Shown in pieces: positions 17,575 through 26,389 of a DNA stretch of 64,000 nt. The stretch is from Herbaspirillum sp. Sphag64 (lineage in GTDB: Bacteria; Pseudomonadota; Gammaproteobacteria; Burkholderiales; Burkholderiaceae_D), in contig NZ_JACHYE010000002.1 in NCBI RefSeq assembly GCF_014192645.1, forward strand, positions 1 through 64,000. Reading direction: 5' to 3'. The number at the start of each line of letters is the position of its first letter. The stretch's first letter is position 1. A program made the position numbers and the translations under genes. The notes under the pieces were generated by a model. It did no database searches and was not told where the DNA came from. It saw only the letters and a list, made by a program, of their open reading frames with translations.

Positions 17575-18522
17575 TTACAGCCCGGAAGATTTTTCCTTCA
17601 ACGCTAGCAAAGAAAGCAGTACATCGTCCCGCTCCGCCTGCACCGCCACGATATCGCGCGCACCCAGTTCCTCTTGTACGCCTTGCGCCAGTTGAGTGAT
17701 CAGTTCATGGTCGATAGTGACGTCGCCCAGATCCTTCCACCAGGAGTCAATCGGCGGACCAAGGTGCTCCAGCATGTGCGCAATCCCACCGGTACCGCCG
17801 GACAATTCAAGATTCATGAAGGGACCCAGCAGCGCCCAGCGCAAGCCAGGGCCCGAAGCGATGGCAGTATCCAGATCACTGACCGAGACCACCCCTTCCT
17901 TGACCAGATAAAACGCTTCGCGCCAGAGCGCTGCCTGCAACCGGTTGGCGACATGCCCTTTGACTTCTTTGCGGATGTGGATGGCGCGCTTGCCGATCGA
18001 ATTGTAAAAATCCATTGCGCGCGAAATGGCATCCTCTGAAGTCAGTCGCCCGCCAATCACTTCGACCAGCGGGATCAGATGCGGTGGATTGAACGGGTGA
18101 CCTAACAGCACGCGCTCAGGGCGCTTTGCCGCATCCTGAATGTCGCTGATGACGATGCCCGATGAACTGGTGGCAATCAACGCATCTGGTGGGGCGAAGG
18201 CGTCAATCTCGGCAATCAGGGCGCGCTTGATATCGTGGCGTTCCGGGCCATTCTCCTGTACCAGATAAGCACCGGCAACCGTTTCCGCCACTGACTGGTA
18301 AAAACGCAGACGATCACGGGATGCGCCCTCCTTCAAACCCATGCGTTCTAACGCTGGCCAAAACCGGTCAACCAGCGTGCGCAATTGGCGTTCAGCACCT
18401 TCGGCAGGATCGGTTGCGGCAACATCGAAGCCGTGCGCGAGGAAATATGCCACCCAGCTGGCGCCGATCACACCGACACCGACTACCGCGATCTTTCTCT
18501 TTTCATTTGTCTCCACCATCAT
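17575..18522 (-). CDS. 3-hydroxyacyl-CoA dehydrogenase family protein, L-carnitine dehydrogenase-like
   Basis: A 315-residue NAD-dependent dehydrogenase. The Rossmann motif is KIAVVGVGVIGASWVAYFLAHG, followed by the ENGPERHDIKRALIAEID helix, the SSSGIVISDIQ and GHPFNPPHLIPLVEVIGG signature of hydroxyacyl-CoA dehydrogenases, and the C-terminal GPGLRWALLGPF motif seen in carnitine dehydrogenase and lambda-crystallin relatives. Likely reaction: NAD-dependent oxidation of a 3-hydroxy acid or L-carnitine. No carnitine pathway neighbours are seen, so the substrate is open. The start is uncertain: ATGs at 18522 and 18519 follow a TTG at 18531. It is followed on the same strand by nothing cotranscribed; alaX lies 46 bases upstream. 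Confidence 0.85.
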   Translation of the reverse strand: MMVETNEKRKIAVVGVGVIGASWVAYFLAHGFDVAATDPAEGAERQLRTLVDRFWPALERMGLKEGASRDRLRFYQSVAETVAGAYLVQENGPERHDIKRALIAEIDAFAPPDALIATSSSGIVISDIQDAAKRPERVLLGHPFNPPHLIPLVEVIGGRLTSEDAISRAMDFYNSIGKRAIHIRKEVKGHVANRLQAALWREAFYLVKEGVVSVSDLDTAIASGPGLRWALLGPFMNLELSGGTGGIAHMLEHLGPPIDSWWKDLGDVTIDHELITQLAQGVQEELGARDIVAVQAERDDVLLSLLALKEKSSGL

Positions 18523-18568
18523 CGCTCTCAATTTTGTTGTCAGAAATTGTATTTATTTTCAATAACGC

Positions 18569-19210
18569 TTAGTCGGCGAGATAGATTTCCACACGTTCCT
18601 TGCCCTTGCCGATGTTCTCACGTTTCAGGCGGAGCGGGCCAATCTCTCCGGTGCGACTGACATGCGTGCCACCGCAGGGCACGCGCGACAAGCCGGCAAT
18701 TTCCCAATAGCGGCGCTCATTGGCTTCATCGTCAAAGCCTTTGATGATGTCGAGGTTAGCGGCAATGATCGCATTAGCTTCCTCTGCTAATGCGGGCAAC
18801 AGCGGTGCAATGCTCTGCGGCCAGAGGAAGTCGATTCTGGCCTTGTTTTGTGCGATGTGCGCGCCGACTTTATCGATACCCTGATGTTGCTTGTAGAACA
18901 GCTCCAGCACAAGTTCTGCTGCAAAATGCAAACGCATCAGGCGATGGCGTCTGTCCCAGTCGATTTCGATGGTGACGGCTTGTCCAAGTGTCAATCCATG
19001 TTCAGGTGGCAGCGTATAGATGAGCTCCAGCCCGTCTCTTCGGGCAGTGATGACAGGAATGCCGTTGATACTGCCGTGGTCACTTTCCTGTCCACCGGAG
19101 AAGGCGAAGAAAATCGTCTCGTCGACGGTAATATCGGCGCCATTGACTGTGGTGATGCGGCTCTCATGCCTGCTCCGGTAGGGGGCAGTCCAGAAGATTT
19201 TTTTAGTCAT
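18569..19210 (-). CDS. Alanyl-tRNA editing protein, AlaX-like
   Basis: A 213-residue free-standing editing domain related to the second half of alanyl-tRNA synthetase. It has the conserved FAFSGGQESDHGSI segment, a metal motif start MRLHFAAELVLEL and the downstream CGGTHV motif. These proteins hydrolyse Ser-tRNA(Ala) or Gly-tRNA(Ala). In the first metal motif the usual HxxxH reads HxxxE here; Cys and His of CGGTH are intact. The ATG at 19210 is chosen over a longer frame to 19300 because homology begins there (MTKKIFWTAPYRSRHES). The neighbour vapC ends 40 bases upstream on the same strand. Confidence 0.87.
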   Translation of the reverse strand: MTKKIFWTAPYRSRHESRITTVNGADITVDETIFFAFSGGQESDHGSINGIPVITARRDGLELIYTLPPEHGLTLGQAVTIEIDWDRRHRLMRLHFAAELVLELFYKQHQGIDKVGAHIAQNKARIDFLWPQSIAPLLPALAEEANAIIAANLDIIKGFDDEANERRYWEIAGLSRVPCGGTHVSRTGEIGPLRLKRENIGKGKERVEIYLAD

Positions 19211-19250
19211 TGCTTGTATCAATCTACATGTCGCGAAACAGCCGCATTGT

Positions 19251-19658
19251 TCAGGCAGAGGGAACCCAATCTTCAACGCGCAAGCCGGGAACTCTTTCAA
19301 ACTCCCGTCGATTGTTAGTCACAACAATCAAACCCTGGCTACGTGCATGACCTGCAATCATGGCATCGTATGCTCCAATGGTTTTGCCCTGCTTTGACAG
19401 CTCGGCACGAAGTTGGCCAGTGTGTTCTGATGCTTTGAAGTCGTAGCTCAGTACATCCAATCGCGCGGCAAACCCTTCAATAATCGCCAAATTTCGCTCG
19501 GGAAACGCTGATTTTTCCGCACCATAGATCAGCTCCATCAAGGTCACCGTACTGATGCACATCTGCCCTTGATGACGTTCAAAATGATTGCGAACTTCCT
19601 GTGGCTTGTTCTTGCAGGTAAAAATGCAGATATTGGTATCGAGCATGTACTTGTGCAT
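19251..19658 (-). CDS. vapC: VapC toxin, PIN-domain ribonuclease
   Basis: A 135-residue PIN-domain protein. Acidic residues expected to bind Mg are Asp7 in MLDTNI, Glu in ELIYGAE and Asp in AYDAMIAGHA, followed by VVTNNRREF. The pattern fits VapC toxins that cleave initiator tRNA or other RNA. The start is the ATG at 19658, overlapping the vapB stop by one base (TGATG), the typical antitoxin-first order. All catalytic residues are present, so the toxin looks active. Confidence 0.92.
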   Translation of the reverse strand: MHKYMLDTNICIFTCKNKPQEVRNHFERHQGQMCISTVTLMELIYGAEKSAFPERNLAIIEGFAARLDVLSYDFKASEHTGQLRAELSKQGKTIGAYDAMIAGHARSQGLIVVTNNRREFERVPGLRVEDWVPSA

Positions 19659-19888
19659 CAAAATGCCTCGCGCTCTTGTGCCTCCGGCTGATTGCGCTCG
19701 TGCATGAAATCGTCGCTGACGCCTGGGCCATCAAACCAACTCGCCCATCCTTCACCAGCGGGTGTCAACAAGCGCGTGCGTCCAATAGCGATGACATCAA
19801 CCCGGGTCACGTCTTCAGGTAGCGCGACCGATTTGGGCAGGCGCACAGCCTGGCTGCGGTTACTCTTGAATACAGATGCCTGTTCCAT
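19658..19888 (-). CDS. vapB: VapB antitoxin
   Basis: A 76-residue antitoxin with an N-terminal AbrB/SpoVT-like swapped-hairpin DNA-binding region (ASVFKSNRSQAVRLPKSVALP) and a C-terminal toxin-binding part containing WASWFDGPGVSDDFM. It neutralises VapC and should repress its own promoter, in the region 19889-19960. Translationally coupled to vapC. Confidence 0.92.
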   Translation of the reverse strand: MEQASVFKSNRSQAVRLPKSVALPEDVTRVDVIAIGRTRLLTPAGEGWASWFDGPGVSDDFMHERNQPEAQEREAF

Positions 19889-20011
19889 GAAAATTGCCTC
19901 GGAGAAATAGTGGTGGGGCGTGGCAGATAGTGCTACTCCATTTTAGCCAGACGAAGGGATATGTCAATGGGATATACGCACTGCCTCTCGGGAATGTTAT
20001 GCAATCAATGC

Positions 20012-20037
20012 AAAAAAGCCCGGAGCAAGCTCCGGGC
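20012..20037 (-). terminator. Intrinsic terminator of metE
   Basis: A perfect 9-bp stem (GCCCGGAGC with GCTCCGGGC) and a 2-base loop, followed on the minus strand by six T. It lies 28 bases after the metE stop. Confidence 0.9.
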
Positions 20038-20064
20038 AATCCCTTCCCTACTACCTTCCCACCA

Positions 20065-22356
20065 TCAAGCTGCCGCGCGCAAGGTCCGGGCAGCGGCCAC
20101 CATATTATGCAAGGCCGGAATCACCTCGGCCCATTGGCGAGTCTTCAGTCCGCAATCGGGGTTCACCCACAGCCGCTCGGCGGGAATCCGTTCAGCGGCT
20201 TTTTGCATCAGTTGCACAATGTGTTCCTGCGTCGGAATATTGGGCGAGTGAATGTCGTAGACGCCGGGCCCGATCTCGTTGGGATAGTTGAAGTGGTCAA
20301 AGGCGTCCAGCAACTCCATGTCCGAGCGCGAGGTTTCGATCGTGATGACGTCGGCATCCATGTCGGCAATCGAGGCGATGATGTCGTTGAACTCCGAATA
20401 ACACATGTGGGTGTGAATCTGGGTTTCATCGGCGACGCCATTGGCGGTAATGCGGAACGATTCGACCGCCCAGTTCAGATATTCCTTCCATTGCGACTTA
20501 CGCAGCGGCAGTCCTTCACGCAGCGCCGCCTCGTCAATCTGGATAACGCGTACGCCGGCCTTTTCGAGATCCTGTACTTCTTCGCGGATCGCCAGCGCCA
20601 GCTGTTTGCAGGAGACCGAACGCGGTTGATCATCGCGAACAAAGGACCAGTTGAGGATGGTAACCGGGCCAGTCAGCATGCCTTTCATGGGCTTGCTGGT
20701 CAGTGACTGGGCGTAGGTGATCCAATCGACCGTCATCGCAGCGGGACGACTGATGTCACCAAACAGGATTGGCGGTTTGACACAGCGCGAGCCATACGAC
20801 TGGACCCAGCCGAACTGGCTAAAAGCATAGCCCTGCAATTGCTCGCCAAAATATTCAACCATGTCATTGCGCTCGGCTTCGCCGTGTACCAGCACATCCA
20901 ATCCCAGCGCTTCCTGCTCGCGGACGCTGCGTTCAATTTCTGCGCGCATGGCTTGCTGGTAACCAGTGATATCGAGACGTCCGGCCTTGAACTCGCTGCG
21001 GGCGTGACGGATTTCCGCTGTTTGCGGGAAGGAGCCGATGGTCGTCGTCGGATACGCTGGCAATTTCAACAAAGCAGCTTGTTTAGCCGCGCGTTGCTGG
21101 TAGTTGCTGTGACGCTGCCCATGCTTGGCATTGATGTTGGCAATCGCGCTCTGTACCGCCCGGTTGTTGACGCGTGGCGAGCCTCGACGTGCACTCAAGG
21201 CCGCCTGATTGGCGGCCAGTTCAGTCTTGACGGCATCAGCCCCTTCGCGCAGGGCACGGCCGAGCAGTCGGAGTTCATCGAGCTTTTGCAAGGCAAAGGC
21301 CAGCCAGGATCTGGTTTCTTCATCCAGCTTTTGCTCGCTGTTGAGATCAACCGGGACATGCAGCAATGAGCACGATGGTGCAATCCAGAGCCGTTCACCA
21401 AGGCGTCTTGCGATCGGGGTCAGCCATTGCAGTGCGGCGTTGAGGTCGGTCTTCCAGATATTGCGGCCATTGATGACGCCTAGCGAGATGATCGTTTGGG
21501 CCGGCAACAAGTCGAGCAGTGGCTGTACATCATGGCGGCCATTGATGGCGTCGATGTGGACACCGGCGACCGGCAATTGCGCCAGCAGTGCACGGTTTTC
21601 AAGTAGCTGACCAAAATAGGTCGCAAGCAGCAACTTGACACCGCTGTCTTTGAGCGCTGCGTAGGCAGTGCGAAAAGCCTGTTGCCAGCTGGCGTCGAGC
21701 TCAGTGACCAGAATAGGTTCGTCAATCTGAACCCACTCCACACCCTGTGCCGCCAGATCGGCGAGCAATTGTGCGTAGACCGGGAGCAAACGCGGCAGCA
21801 AGGCCAGCTTGTCCGAGTCATCTTTGGCCTTGCCCAATGCCAGATAGGTCACCGGGCCGATGATGACGGGCTTGGTGTTTACCGAGTGGGCCCTGGCTTC
21901 TGCCAGTTGTGCCAGCAGGCGCGTATTGTCGAGCGTGAAGGTGCTTGCTGCCGTGAACTCCGGGACGATGTAGTGGTAATTGGTGTCGAACCATTTGGTC
22001 ATTTCGCCGGCCGCTACACCATCGCAGCAGGCGCTGTGATCATCGCTGCCATGGGCCGAGCGGCCACGGGCAACGCGGAAGTAATTATCCAGCGCATCGC
22101 CATGGAAACCGCGCACACGCTCGGGTAAGTTCCCTAATGTGAAGCTCATGTCGAGCACCTGATCGTAGAACGCGAAGTCGCCCACCGGCACCAGATCAAG
22201 ACCGGCCTGATTGTTCCAGTGGCGTTGACGTAACGCAGCACCAGTCTGTTTGAGTGCATCGCGTGAAGTTTCACTCCTCCAGTAAGACTCCAGCGCAAAC
22301 TTGAGTTCGCGCTTGGCGCCGATACGGGGAAAGCCGAGGTTGTGAATGGTGGTCAT
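20065..22356 (-). CDS. metE: Cobalamin-independent methionine synthase MetE
   Basis: A 763-residue full-length MetE, transferring methyl from 5-methyltetrahydropteroyl-tri-glutamate to homocysteine. The N-terminal barrel starts [20 protein letters not shown]. The C-terminal barrel has [30 protein letters not shown], the zinc-site HMCYSEF and the second zinc Cys in [10 protein letters not shown]. It is divergent from metR, the usual arrangement for MetR activation by homocysteine. A clear terminator follows. No cobalamin riboswitch fits in the 114-base leader. Confidence 0.97.
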   Translation of the reverse strand: MTTIHNLGFPRIGAKRELKFALESYWRSETSRDALKQTGAALRQRHWNNQAGLDLVPVGDFAFYDQVLDMSFTLGNLPERVRGFHGDALDNYFRVARGRSAHGSDDHSACCDGVAAGEMTKWFDTNYHYIVPEFTAASTFTLDNTRLLAQLAEARAHSVNTKPVIIGPVTYLALGKAKDDSDKLALLPRLLPVYAQLLADLAAQGVEWVQIDEPILVTELDASWQQAFRTAYAALKDSGVKLLLATYFGQLLENRALLAQLPVAGVHIDAINGRHDVQPLLDLLPAQTIISLGVINGRNIWKTDLNAALQWLTPIARRLGERLWIAPSCSLLHVPVDLNSEQKLDEETRSWLAFALQKLDELRLLGRALREGADAVKTELAANQAALSARRGSPRVNNRAVQSAIANINAKHGQRHSNYQQRAAKQAALLKLPAYPTTTIGSFPQTAEIRHARSEFKAGRLDITGYQQAMRAEIERSVREQEALGLDVLVHGEAERNDMVEYFGEQLQGYAFSQFGWVQSYGSRCVKPPILFGDISRPAAMTVDWITYAQSLTSKPMKGMLTGPVTILNWSFVRDDQPRSVSCKQLALAIREEVQDLEKAGVRVIQIDEAALREGLPLRKSQWKEYLNWAVESFRITANGVADETQIHTHMCYSEFNDIIASIADMDADVITIETSRSDMELLDAFDHFNYPNEIGPGVYDIHSPNIPTQEHIVQLMQKAAERIPAERLWVNPDCGLKTRQWAEVIPALHNMVAAARTLRAAA

Positions 22357-22445
22357 GGTCCGCTCCTTACAGTGAAATCATCAAGAATGAGCGGATGGTA
22401 GAGGTCACAATCCATGAAGTAAAATGGTATTATTTCAATTATCCA

Positions 22446-22458
22446 TGAATTTTACTCA
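22446..22458. promoter_or_regulatory. Candidate MetR binding site
   Basis: TGAATTTTACTCA matches the MetR consensus TGAA-N5-TTCA with one mismatch. It lies in the 114-base divergent metE-metR region. A GTAAAAT/ATTTTAC inverted repeat (22419-22425, 22449-22455) overlaps it. Confidence 0.4.
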
Positions 22459-22470
22459 TTAACAATCACT

Positions 22471-23367
22471 ATGCTGGAACGTATCCATCTCGCCGTTGTA
22501 CAGGAAGTCGAAAAGCAAGGCTCGCTGACCGGTGCCGCCAATGTGCTGTGCGTGACGCAATCGGCACTGAGCCACAGCATGAAGAAGCTGGAGCAGCAAC
22601 TGGGCACCGCCATCTGGCTGCGTGAAGGCCGTAACCTGCGTTTGACGCAGGCCGGGCAATATCTACTGGCGGTGGCAAACCGCGTGCTGCCGCAATTGAC
22701 GCTGGCCGAAGACAAACTACGCCAGTTTGCCCAGGGTGAGCGTGGTACGTTGCGTATTGGCATGGAGTGCCATCCCTGTTACCAATGGTTGCTGAAGATT
22801 GTGTCGCCGTATCTGGCGGCTTGCCCGGACGTGGATGTGGATGTAAAGCAGAAATTTCAGTTCGGCGGCATCGGCGCCTTGTTTGCGTATGAGATCGACT
22901 TGCTGGTTACACCCGATCCGCTGTTTAAACCAGGCCTGCACTTTGAACCTGTGTTCGATTATGAGCAGGTGCTGGTGGTAGCGCGTGACCATGCGCTGGC
23001 GCAGGAGCGCTTTGTGAAGCCACAGCAATTGTCGCGAGAGGTACTGATCACCTATCCGGTGGCGATCGACCGGCTGGATATTTATAATCTGTTTCTGATG
23101 CCAGCCGGTATTACTCCCAAGCGCCATAAAACCATTGAGACCACCGACATCATGCTGCAGATGGTGGCCAGCGGTCGTGGTGTTGCGGCGCTGCCGCGCT
23201 GGTTGGCGGAGGAATACGCTGACAAAATTGACGTGGTGCCGTTGCGGCTGGGTCGTGACGGTATCGCCAAACAGATTTTTCTGGGTGTGCGTGAAGCCGA
23301 TCTGGACATTGACTATCTGCGCACCTTTATCGAGATGGCGCGCAAGCCCGCAGTGGCGAGGCCGTAA
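22471..23367 (+). CDS. metR: MetR, LysR-family activator of methionine biosynthesis
   Basis: A 298-residue LysR-type regulator. It begins MLERIHLAVVQEVEKQGSLT with a winged-helix domain (ANVLCVTQSALSHSMKKLEQ) and a C-terminal effector domain that includes GTLRIGMECHPCYQWL and the RGVAALPRWLAEEYAD hinge typical of MetR. Homocysteine is the known coeffector. It is transcribed divergently from metE. There is a small imperfect hairpin (23386-23412) in the gap before the convergent pcaF. Confidence 0.93.
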   Translation: MLERIHLAVVQEVEKQGSLTGAANVLCVTQSALSHSMKKLEQQLGTAIWLREGRNLRLTQAGQYLLAVANRVLPQLTLAEDKLRQFAQGERGTLRIGMECHPCYQWLLKIVSPYLAACPDVDVDVKQKFQFGGIGALFAYEIDLLVTPDPLFKPGLHFEPVFDYEQVLVVARDHALAQERFVKPQQLSREVLITYPVAIDRLDIYNLFLMPAGITPKRHKTIETTDIMLQMVASGRGVAALPRWLAEEYADKIDVVPLRLGRDGIAKQIFLGVREADLDIDYLRTFIEMARKPAVARP

Positions 23368-23450
23368 TCAATCTATCGTCATGCCGCTACTGACACCACT
23401 GGTGCCAGTAGCACCTTCCCTGCCGATATAACCGGGAAGCATACCCGCTA

Positions 23451-24653
23451 TCAGACCCGTTCAATCACGATTGCAATGCCTTGACCGACACCGATGCACA
23501 TCGTGCACAGTGCGTAGCGACCGCCAGTGCGATGCAGCTGATACATGGCCGTGGTGACCAGGCGCGCGCCACTCATGCCCAGAGGATGGCCGAGCGCAAT
23601 CGCGCCGCCATTGGGGTTCACCCGCGCATCGTCGTCTGCCACACCGAGGCCACGCAAGACAGCCAGACCTTGTGCGGCAAAGGCTTCATTGAGCTCGATC
23701 ACATCCATTTGTTCCATCGTCATGCCCAGTTGCTTGAGCAGCTTTTGGGTTGCCGGTACCGGGCCGATGCCCATCACGCGTGGCGCCACGCCAGCGGTGG
23801 CCATACCAACGATGCGCGCGCGTGGCGTCAAGCCATATTGTTTTGCTGCCTCGGCATTGGCCAGCAACAAGGCACAGGCACCATCATTGACGCCGGAGGC
23901 GTTGCCGGCAGTAATACTGCCGTCGGCACGCACCACGGCTTTGAGCTTGGCCAGCGCTTCCAGGCTGGTGGCACGGGGATGTTCGTCCTGTGTGACCGTG
24001 ATGGGCTCGCCCTTCTTTTGCGGCACGATCACTGGTGTGATTTCCTGCGCCAGCGTCCCGTTGGCTTGTGCAGTAGCGGCTTTGGCCTGACTGGCAACGG
24101 CGAACTTATCCTGATCGAGTCGGCTGATATGGTAGTCGTCGGCGACGTTTTCCGCAGTTTCAGGCATCGCATCAACACCATACTGAGCTTTCATCTGCGG
24201 GTTGATGAAGCGCCACCCGATCGTGGTGTCCTGCAAGCCTGCGACGCGGGAGAAGGCGCTGTCAGCCTTGCCCATCACAAATGGGGCGCGGGTCATGGAT
24301 TCGACCCCACCGGCAATCATCAGGCGCGCTTCGCCAGCCTTGATGGCACGGGCGGCGGTGCCAACGGCATCCATCCCGGAGCCACACAGGCGGTTAATCG
24401 TGCTGCCTGGCACGGACTGCGGCAAGCCAGCCAACAGCGACGACATGCGAGCGACGTTGCGATTGTCTTCGCCAGCCTGATTGGCACAGCCGTAGATGAC
24501 ATCGTCGACGGCAGTCCAGTCGACGTCAGGGTTACGCTGGATCAGCGCGCGCAGGGGGACGGCACCGAGGTCGTCGGCACGTACGTCCTTGAGCGCGCCA
24601 CCGTAGCGGCCAATGGGAGTGCGGATAGCATCACAGATAAAGACTTCGTTCAT
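23451..24653 (-). CDS. pcaF: Beta-ketoadipyl-CoA thiolase PcaF
   Basis: A 400-residue thiolase that splits 3-oxoadipyl-CoA with CoA into succinyl-CoA and acetyl-CoA, the last step of the beta-ketoadipate pathway. The active-site Cys lies in TINRLCGSGMDAV, the His in NPNGGAIALGHPLGMSGAR and the second Cys in CTMCIGVGQG. The N-terminus MNEVFICDAIRTPIGRYGGA is typical of PcaF/PaaJ. Linkage to pcaIJ on the same strand (50-base gap) and to a PcaR-type regulator favours PcaF over PaaJ. Confidence 0.94.
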   Translation of the reverse strand: MNEVFICDAIRTPIGRYGGALKDVRADDLGAVPLRALIQRNPDVDWTAVDDVIYGCANQAGEDNRNVARMSSLLAGLPQSVPGSTINRLCGSGMDAVGTAARAIKAGEARLMIAGGVESMTRAPFVMGKADSAFSRVAGLQDTTIGWRFINPQMKAQYGVDAMPETAENVADDYHISRLDQDKFAVASQAKAATAQANGTLAQEITPVIVPQKKGEPITVTQDEHPRATSLEALAKLKAVVRADGSITAGNASGVNDGACALLLANAEAAKQYGLTPRARIVGMATAGVAPRVMGIGPVPATQKLLKQLGMTMEQMDVIELNEAFAAQGLAVLRGLGVADDDARVNPNGGAIALGHPLGMSGARLVTTAMYQLHRTGGRYALCTMCIGVGQGIAIVIERV

Positions 24654-24703
24654 GGCATTCTCTGAAAGTTAAGGGTTCACGGTGCGCGAATGGAATAAGT
24701 AGA

Positions 24704-25345
24704 TCAAACAGCGCGGCGCAGCGGCGCGTCGGTCAGCTTCTGCAATTCTTCAAAGGACAAGCCTTCGACAATTTCCAGCACGACCAGACCATCCTTGCTG
24801 ACGTCGAGCACGGCCAGATCCGTGTAGATGCGGTTGACGCAGCCAATGCCAGTGAGCGGATAGCTGCATTGCGAGACGATCTTGCTTTCGCCGGTTTTGG
24901 TCTGATGCTCCATCATTACAAACACTTGCTTGGCACCACTAGCCAGATCCATGGCACCGCCAACGGCAGGGATCGCATCAGGAGCGCCGGTATGCCAGTT
25001 GGCGAGATCGCCGGTGGCCGACACCTGGAATGCACCGAGAACACAGAAGTCGAGATGGCCGCCACGCATCATCGCAAAGGAGTCCGCATGGTGGAAGTAC
25101 GCACCGCCGGTGAGCAAGGTGACGGGCTGTTTACCAGCATTGATGAGGTCTTCATCTTCTTCGCCGGGCGCTGGCGCGGGGCCCATGCCAAGCAGGCCGT
25201 TTTCACTTTGGAGGAAGATTTCCTTGTCCTTGGGCAGGTAGTTGGCAACCTTGGTAGGCAAGCCAATGCCGAGGTTGACATAGGCACCTTCGGGGATATC
25301 CTGGGCCACGCGGGCGGCCATCTGGTCGCGGGTAAAACGGTTCAT
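24704..25345 (-). CDS. pcaJ: 3-oxoadipate CoA-transferase subunit B PcaJ
   Basis: A 213-residue beta subunit of a class I CoA transferase. It has GAYVNLGIGLPTKVANYL, the catalytic Glu in SENGLLGMGPAP and the late GIGCVNRIYTDLAVLDV. With PcaI it transfers CoA from succinyl-CoA to 3-oxoadipate. Its start overlaps the pcaI stop by one base, indicating coupled translation and equal subunit amounts. Confidence 0.94.
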   Translation of the reverse strand: MNRFTRDQMAARVAQDIPEGAYVNLGIGLPTKVANYLPKDKEIFLQSENGLLGMGPAPAPGEEDEDLINAGKQPVTLLTGGAYFHHADSFAMMRGGHLDFCVLGAFQVSATGDLANWHTGAPDAIPAVGGAMDLASGAKQVFVMMEHQTKTGESKIVSQCSYPLTGIGCVNRIYTDLAVLDVSKDGLVVLEIVEGLSFEELQKLTDAPLRRAV

Positions 25346-26028
25346 TATTTGGTCTCCTGCACTGGCGTGGCGGTTGGTACGATGCGTTGGACAAAGATGC
25401 CTGGGGTAACGATGGCTTCCGGATCAAGCTCGCCCAGCGGCACCACTTCACTGACCTGGGCAATCGTACATTTGGCAGCCATCGCCATGATCGGTCCGAA
25501 GTTACGGGCAGTTTTGCGATACACCAGATTGCCCCAGCGGTCGCCACGCAAGGCCTTGATTAGCGCGAAATCAGCATGAATCGGCGACTCCAGCACATAG
25601 TGGCGGCCATTGATAAGACGGGTTTCCTTGCCTTCAGCCAGCATGGTGCCGTAGCCGGTGGGCGAGAAAAAGCCACCGATGCCAGCACCAGCGGCGCGAA
25701 TACGCTCAGCCAGATTGCCTTGCGGTGTCAGCTCCAGCTCAATCTCGCCAGCGCGGTACAGCGCATCAAAGACGTAGGAGTCGCTTTGGCGCGGGAAGGA
25801 ACAGATGATCTTGCGCACCCGACCGGCCTTGAGCAAAGCGGCCAGTCCGGTGTCGCCGTTGCCGGCGTTGTTGTTGACGATGGTCAGCTCACGCGCACCT
25901 TGCGCGATGAGTGCATCAATCAGCGCCGCCGGCATGCCGGCGTTGCCAAAGCCGCCGATCATGACAGTCGCGCCATCATGGATATCAGCAACGGCTTGCT
26001 CCAGAGAGTCTATGGTTTTATCGATCAC
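25345..26028 (-). CDS. pcaI: 3-oxoadipate CoA-transferase subunit A PcaI
   Basis: A 227-residue alpha subunit, first gene of pcaIJF. It shows DGATVMIGGFGNAGMPAALIDAL, ELTIVNNNAGNGDTGLAALL and the GIGGFFSPTGYGTMLAEGKE motif of CoA-transferase A subunits. It is divergent from pcaR; two PcaR-like boxes lie in the shared region, so it should be induced by beta-ketoadipate through PcaR. Confidence 0.94.
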   Translation of the reverse strand: MIDKTIDSLEQAVADIHDGATVMIGGFGNAGMPAALIDALIAQGARELTIVNNNAGNGDTGLAALLKAGRVRKIICSFPRQSDSYVFDALYRAGEIELELTPQGNLAERIRAAGAGIGGFFSPTGYGTMLAEGKETRLINGRHYVLESPIHADFALIKALRGDRWGNLVYRKTARNFGPIMAMAAKCTIAQVSEVVPLGELDPEAIVTPGIFVQRIVPTATPVQETK

Positions 26029-26140
26029 GGTAAGTCTCTTTCAGACGTCAGGTCAGTGGATTGCCGCAATGGTCATCGCAGTGACTGGCTGCGCTTGCGG
26101 TGAGCGGCAAAGAATCTTGTCTCCGATGGTGCCTGTGACG

Positions 26141-26167
26141 GTCTGTGCTTGTCTGTGCTTGTCTGTA
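26141..26167. repeat. Short tandem repeat
   Basis: GTCTGTGCTT occurs twice in tandem followed by a partial third unit (GTCTGT). It lies in the 361-base pcaI-pcaR gap. No function is evident. Confidence 0.6.
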
Positions 26168-26239
26168 ACGACGCACAGTTCCAGTCAGGATGTCGGCATG
26201 TTCTTGTTGGTGGCGACATGGCTTACACGCTCTAGGTTT

Positions 26240-26254
26240 GTGCGATAATCGAAC
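26240..26254. promoter_or_regulatory. PcaR-like operator box 1
   Basis: GTGCGATAATCGAAC is, apart from the central base, the reverse complement of the Pseudomonas PcaR box GTTCGATAATCGCAC. It lies about 210 bases upstream of pcaI in the divergent region. Confidence 0.65.
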
Positions 26255-26328
26255 CAATGTTTGTCTACCGCACACAAATGAGTCTAGCGATGTCGCCATC
26301 CTGGCGTCAATACGTGGCCACAAAGGTT

Positions 26329-26343
26329 GTGCGATGACCGAAC
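26329..26343. promoter_or_regulatory. PcaR-like operator box 2
   Basis: GTGCGATGACCGAAC differs from box 1 at two positions and lies in the same orientation 89 bases away, 46 bases before the proposed pcaR start. It could serve autoregulation. Confidence 0.5.
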
Positions 26344-26389
26344 AGCCATTGATGATTGCATTGATTACAACAACAACCGATACCCATTT

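Noticed and set aside
22357..22470. Riboswitch (cobalamin or SAM) upstream of metE
   Set aside because: The 114-base leader is too short and lacks any conserved element; the MetR arrangement explains regulation.
23481..24665. 394-codon open frame antisense to pcaF
   Set aside because: Shadow of the thiolase gene; no motif and no ribosome site.
26141..26167. Short tandem repeat as a CRISPR or iteron array
   Set aside because: Only two and a half 10-base units without spacers.
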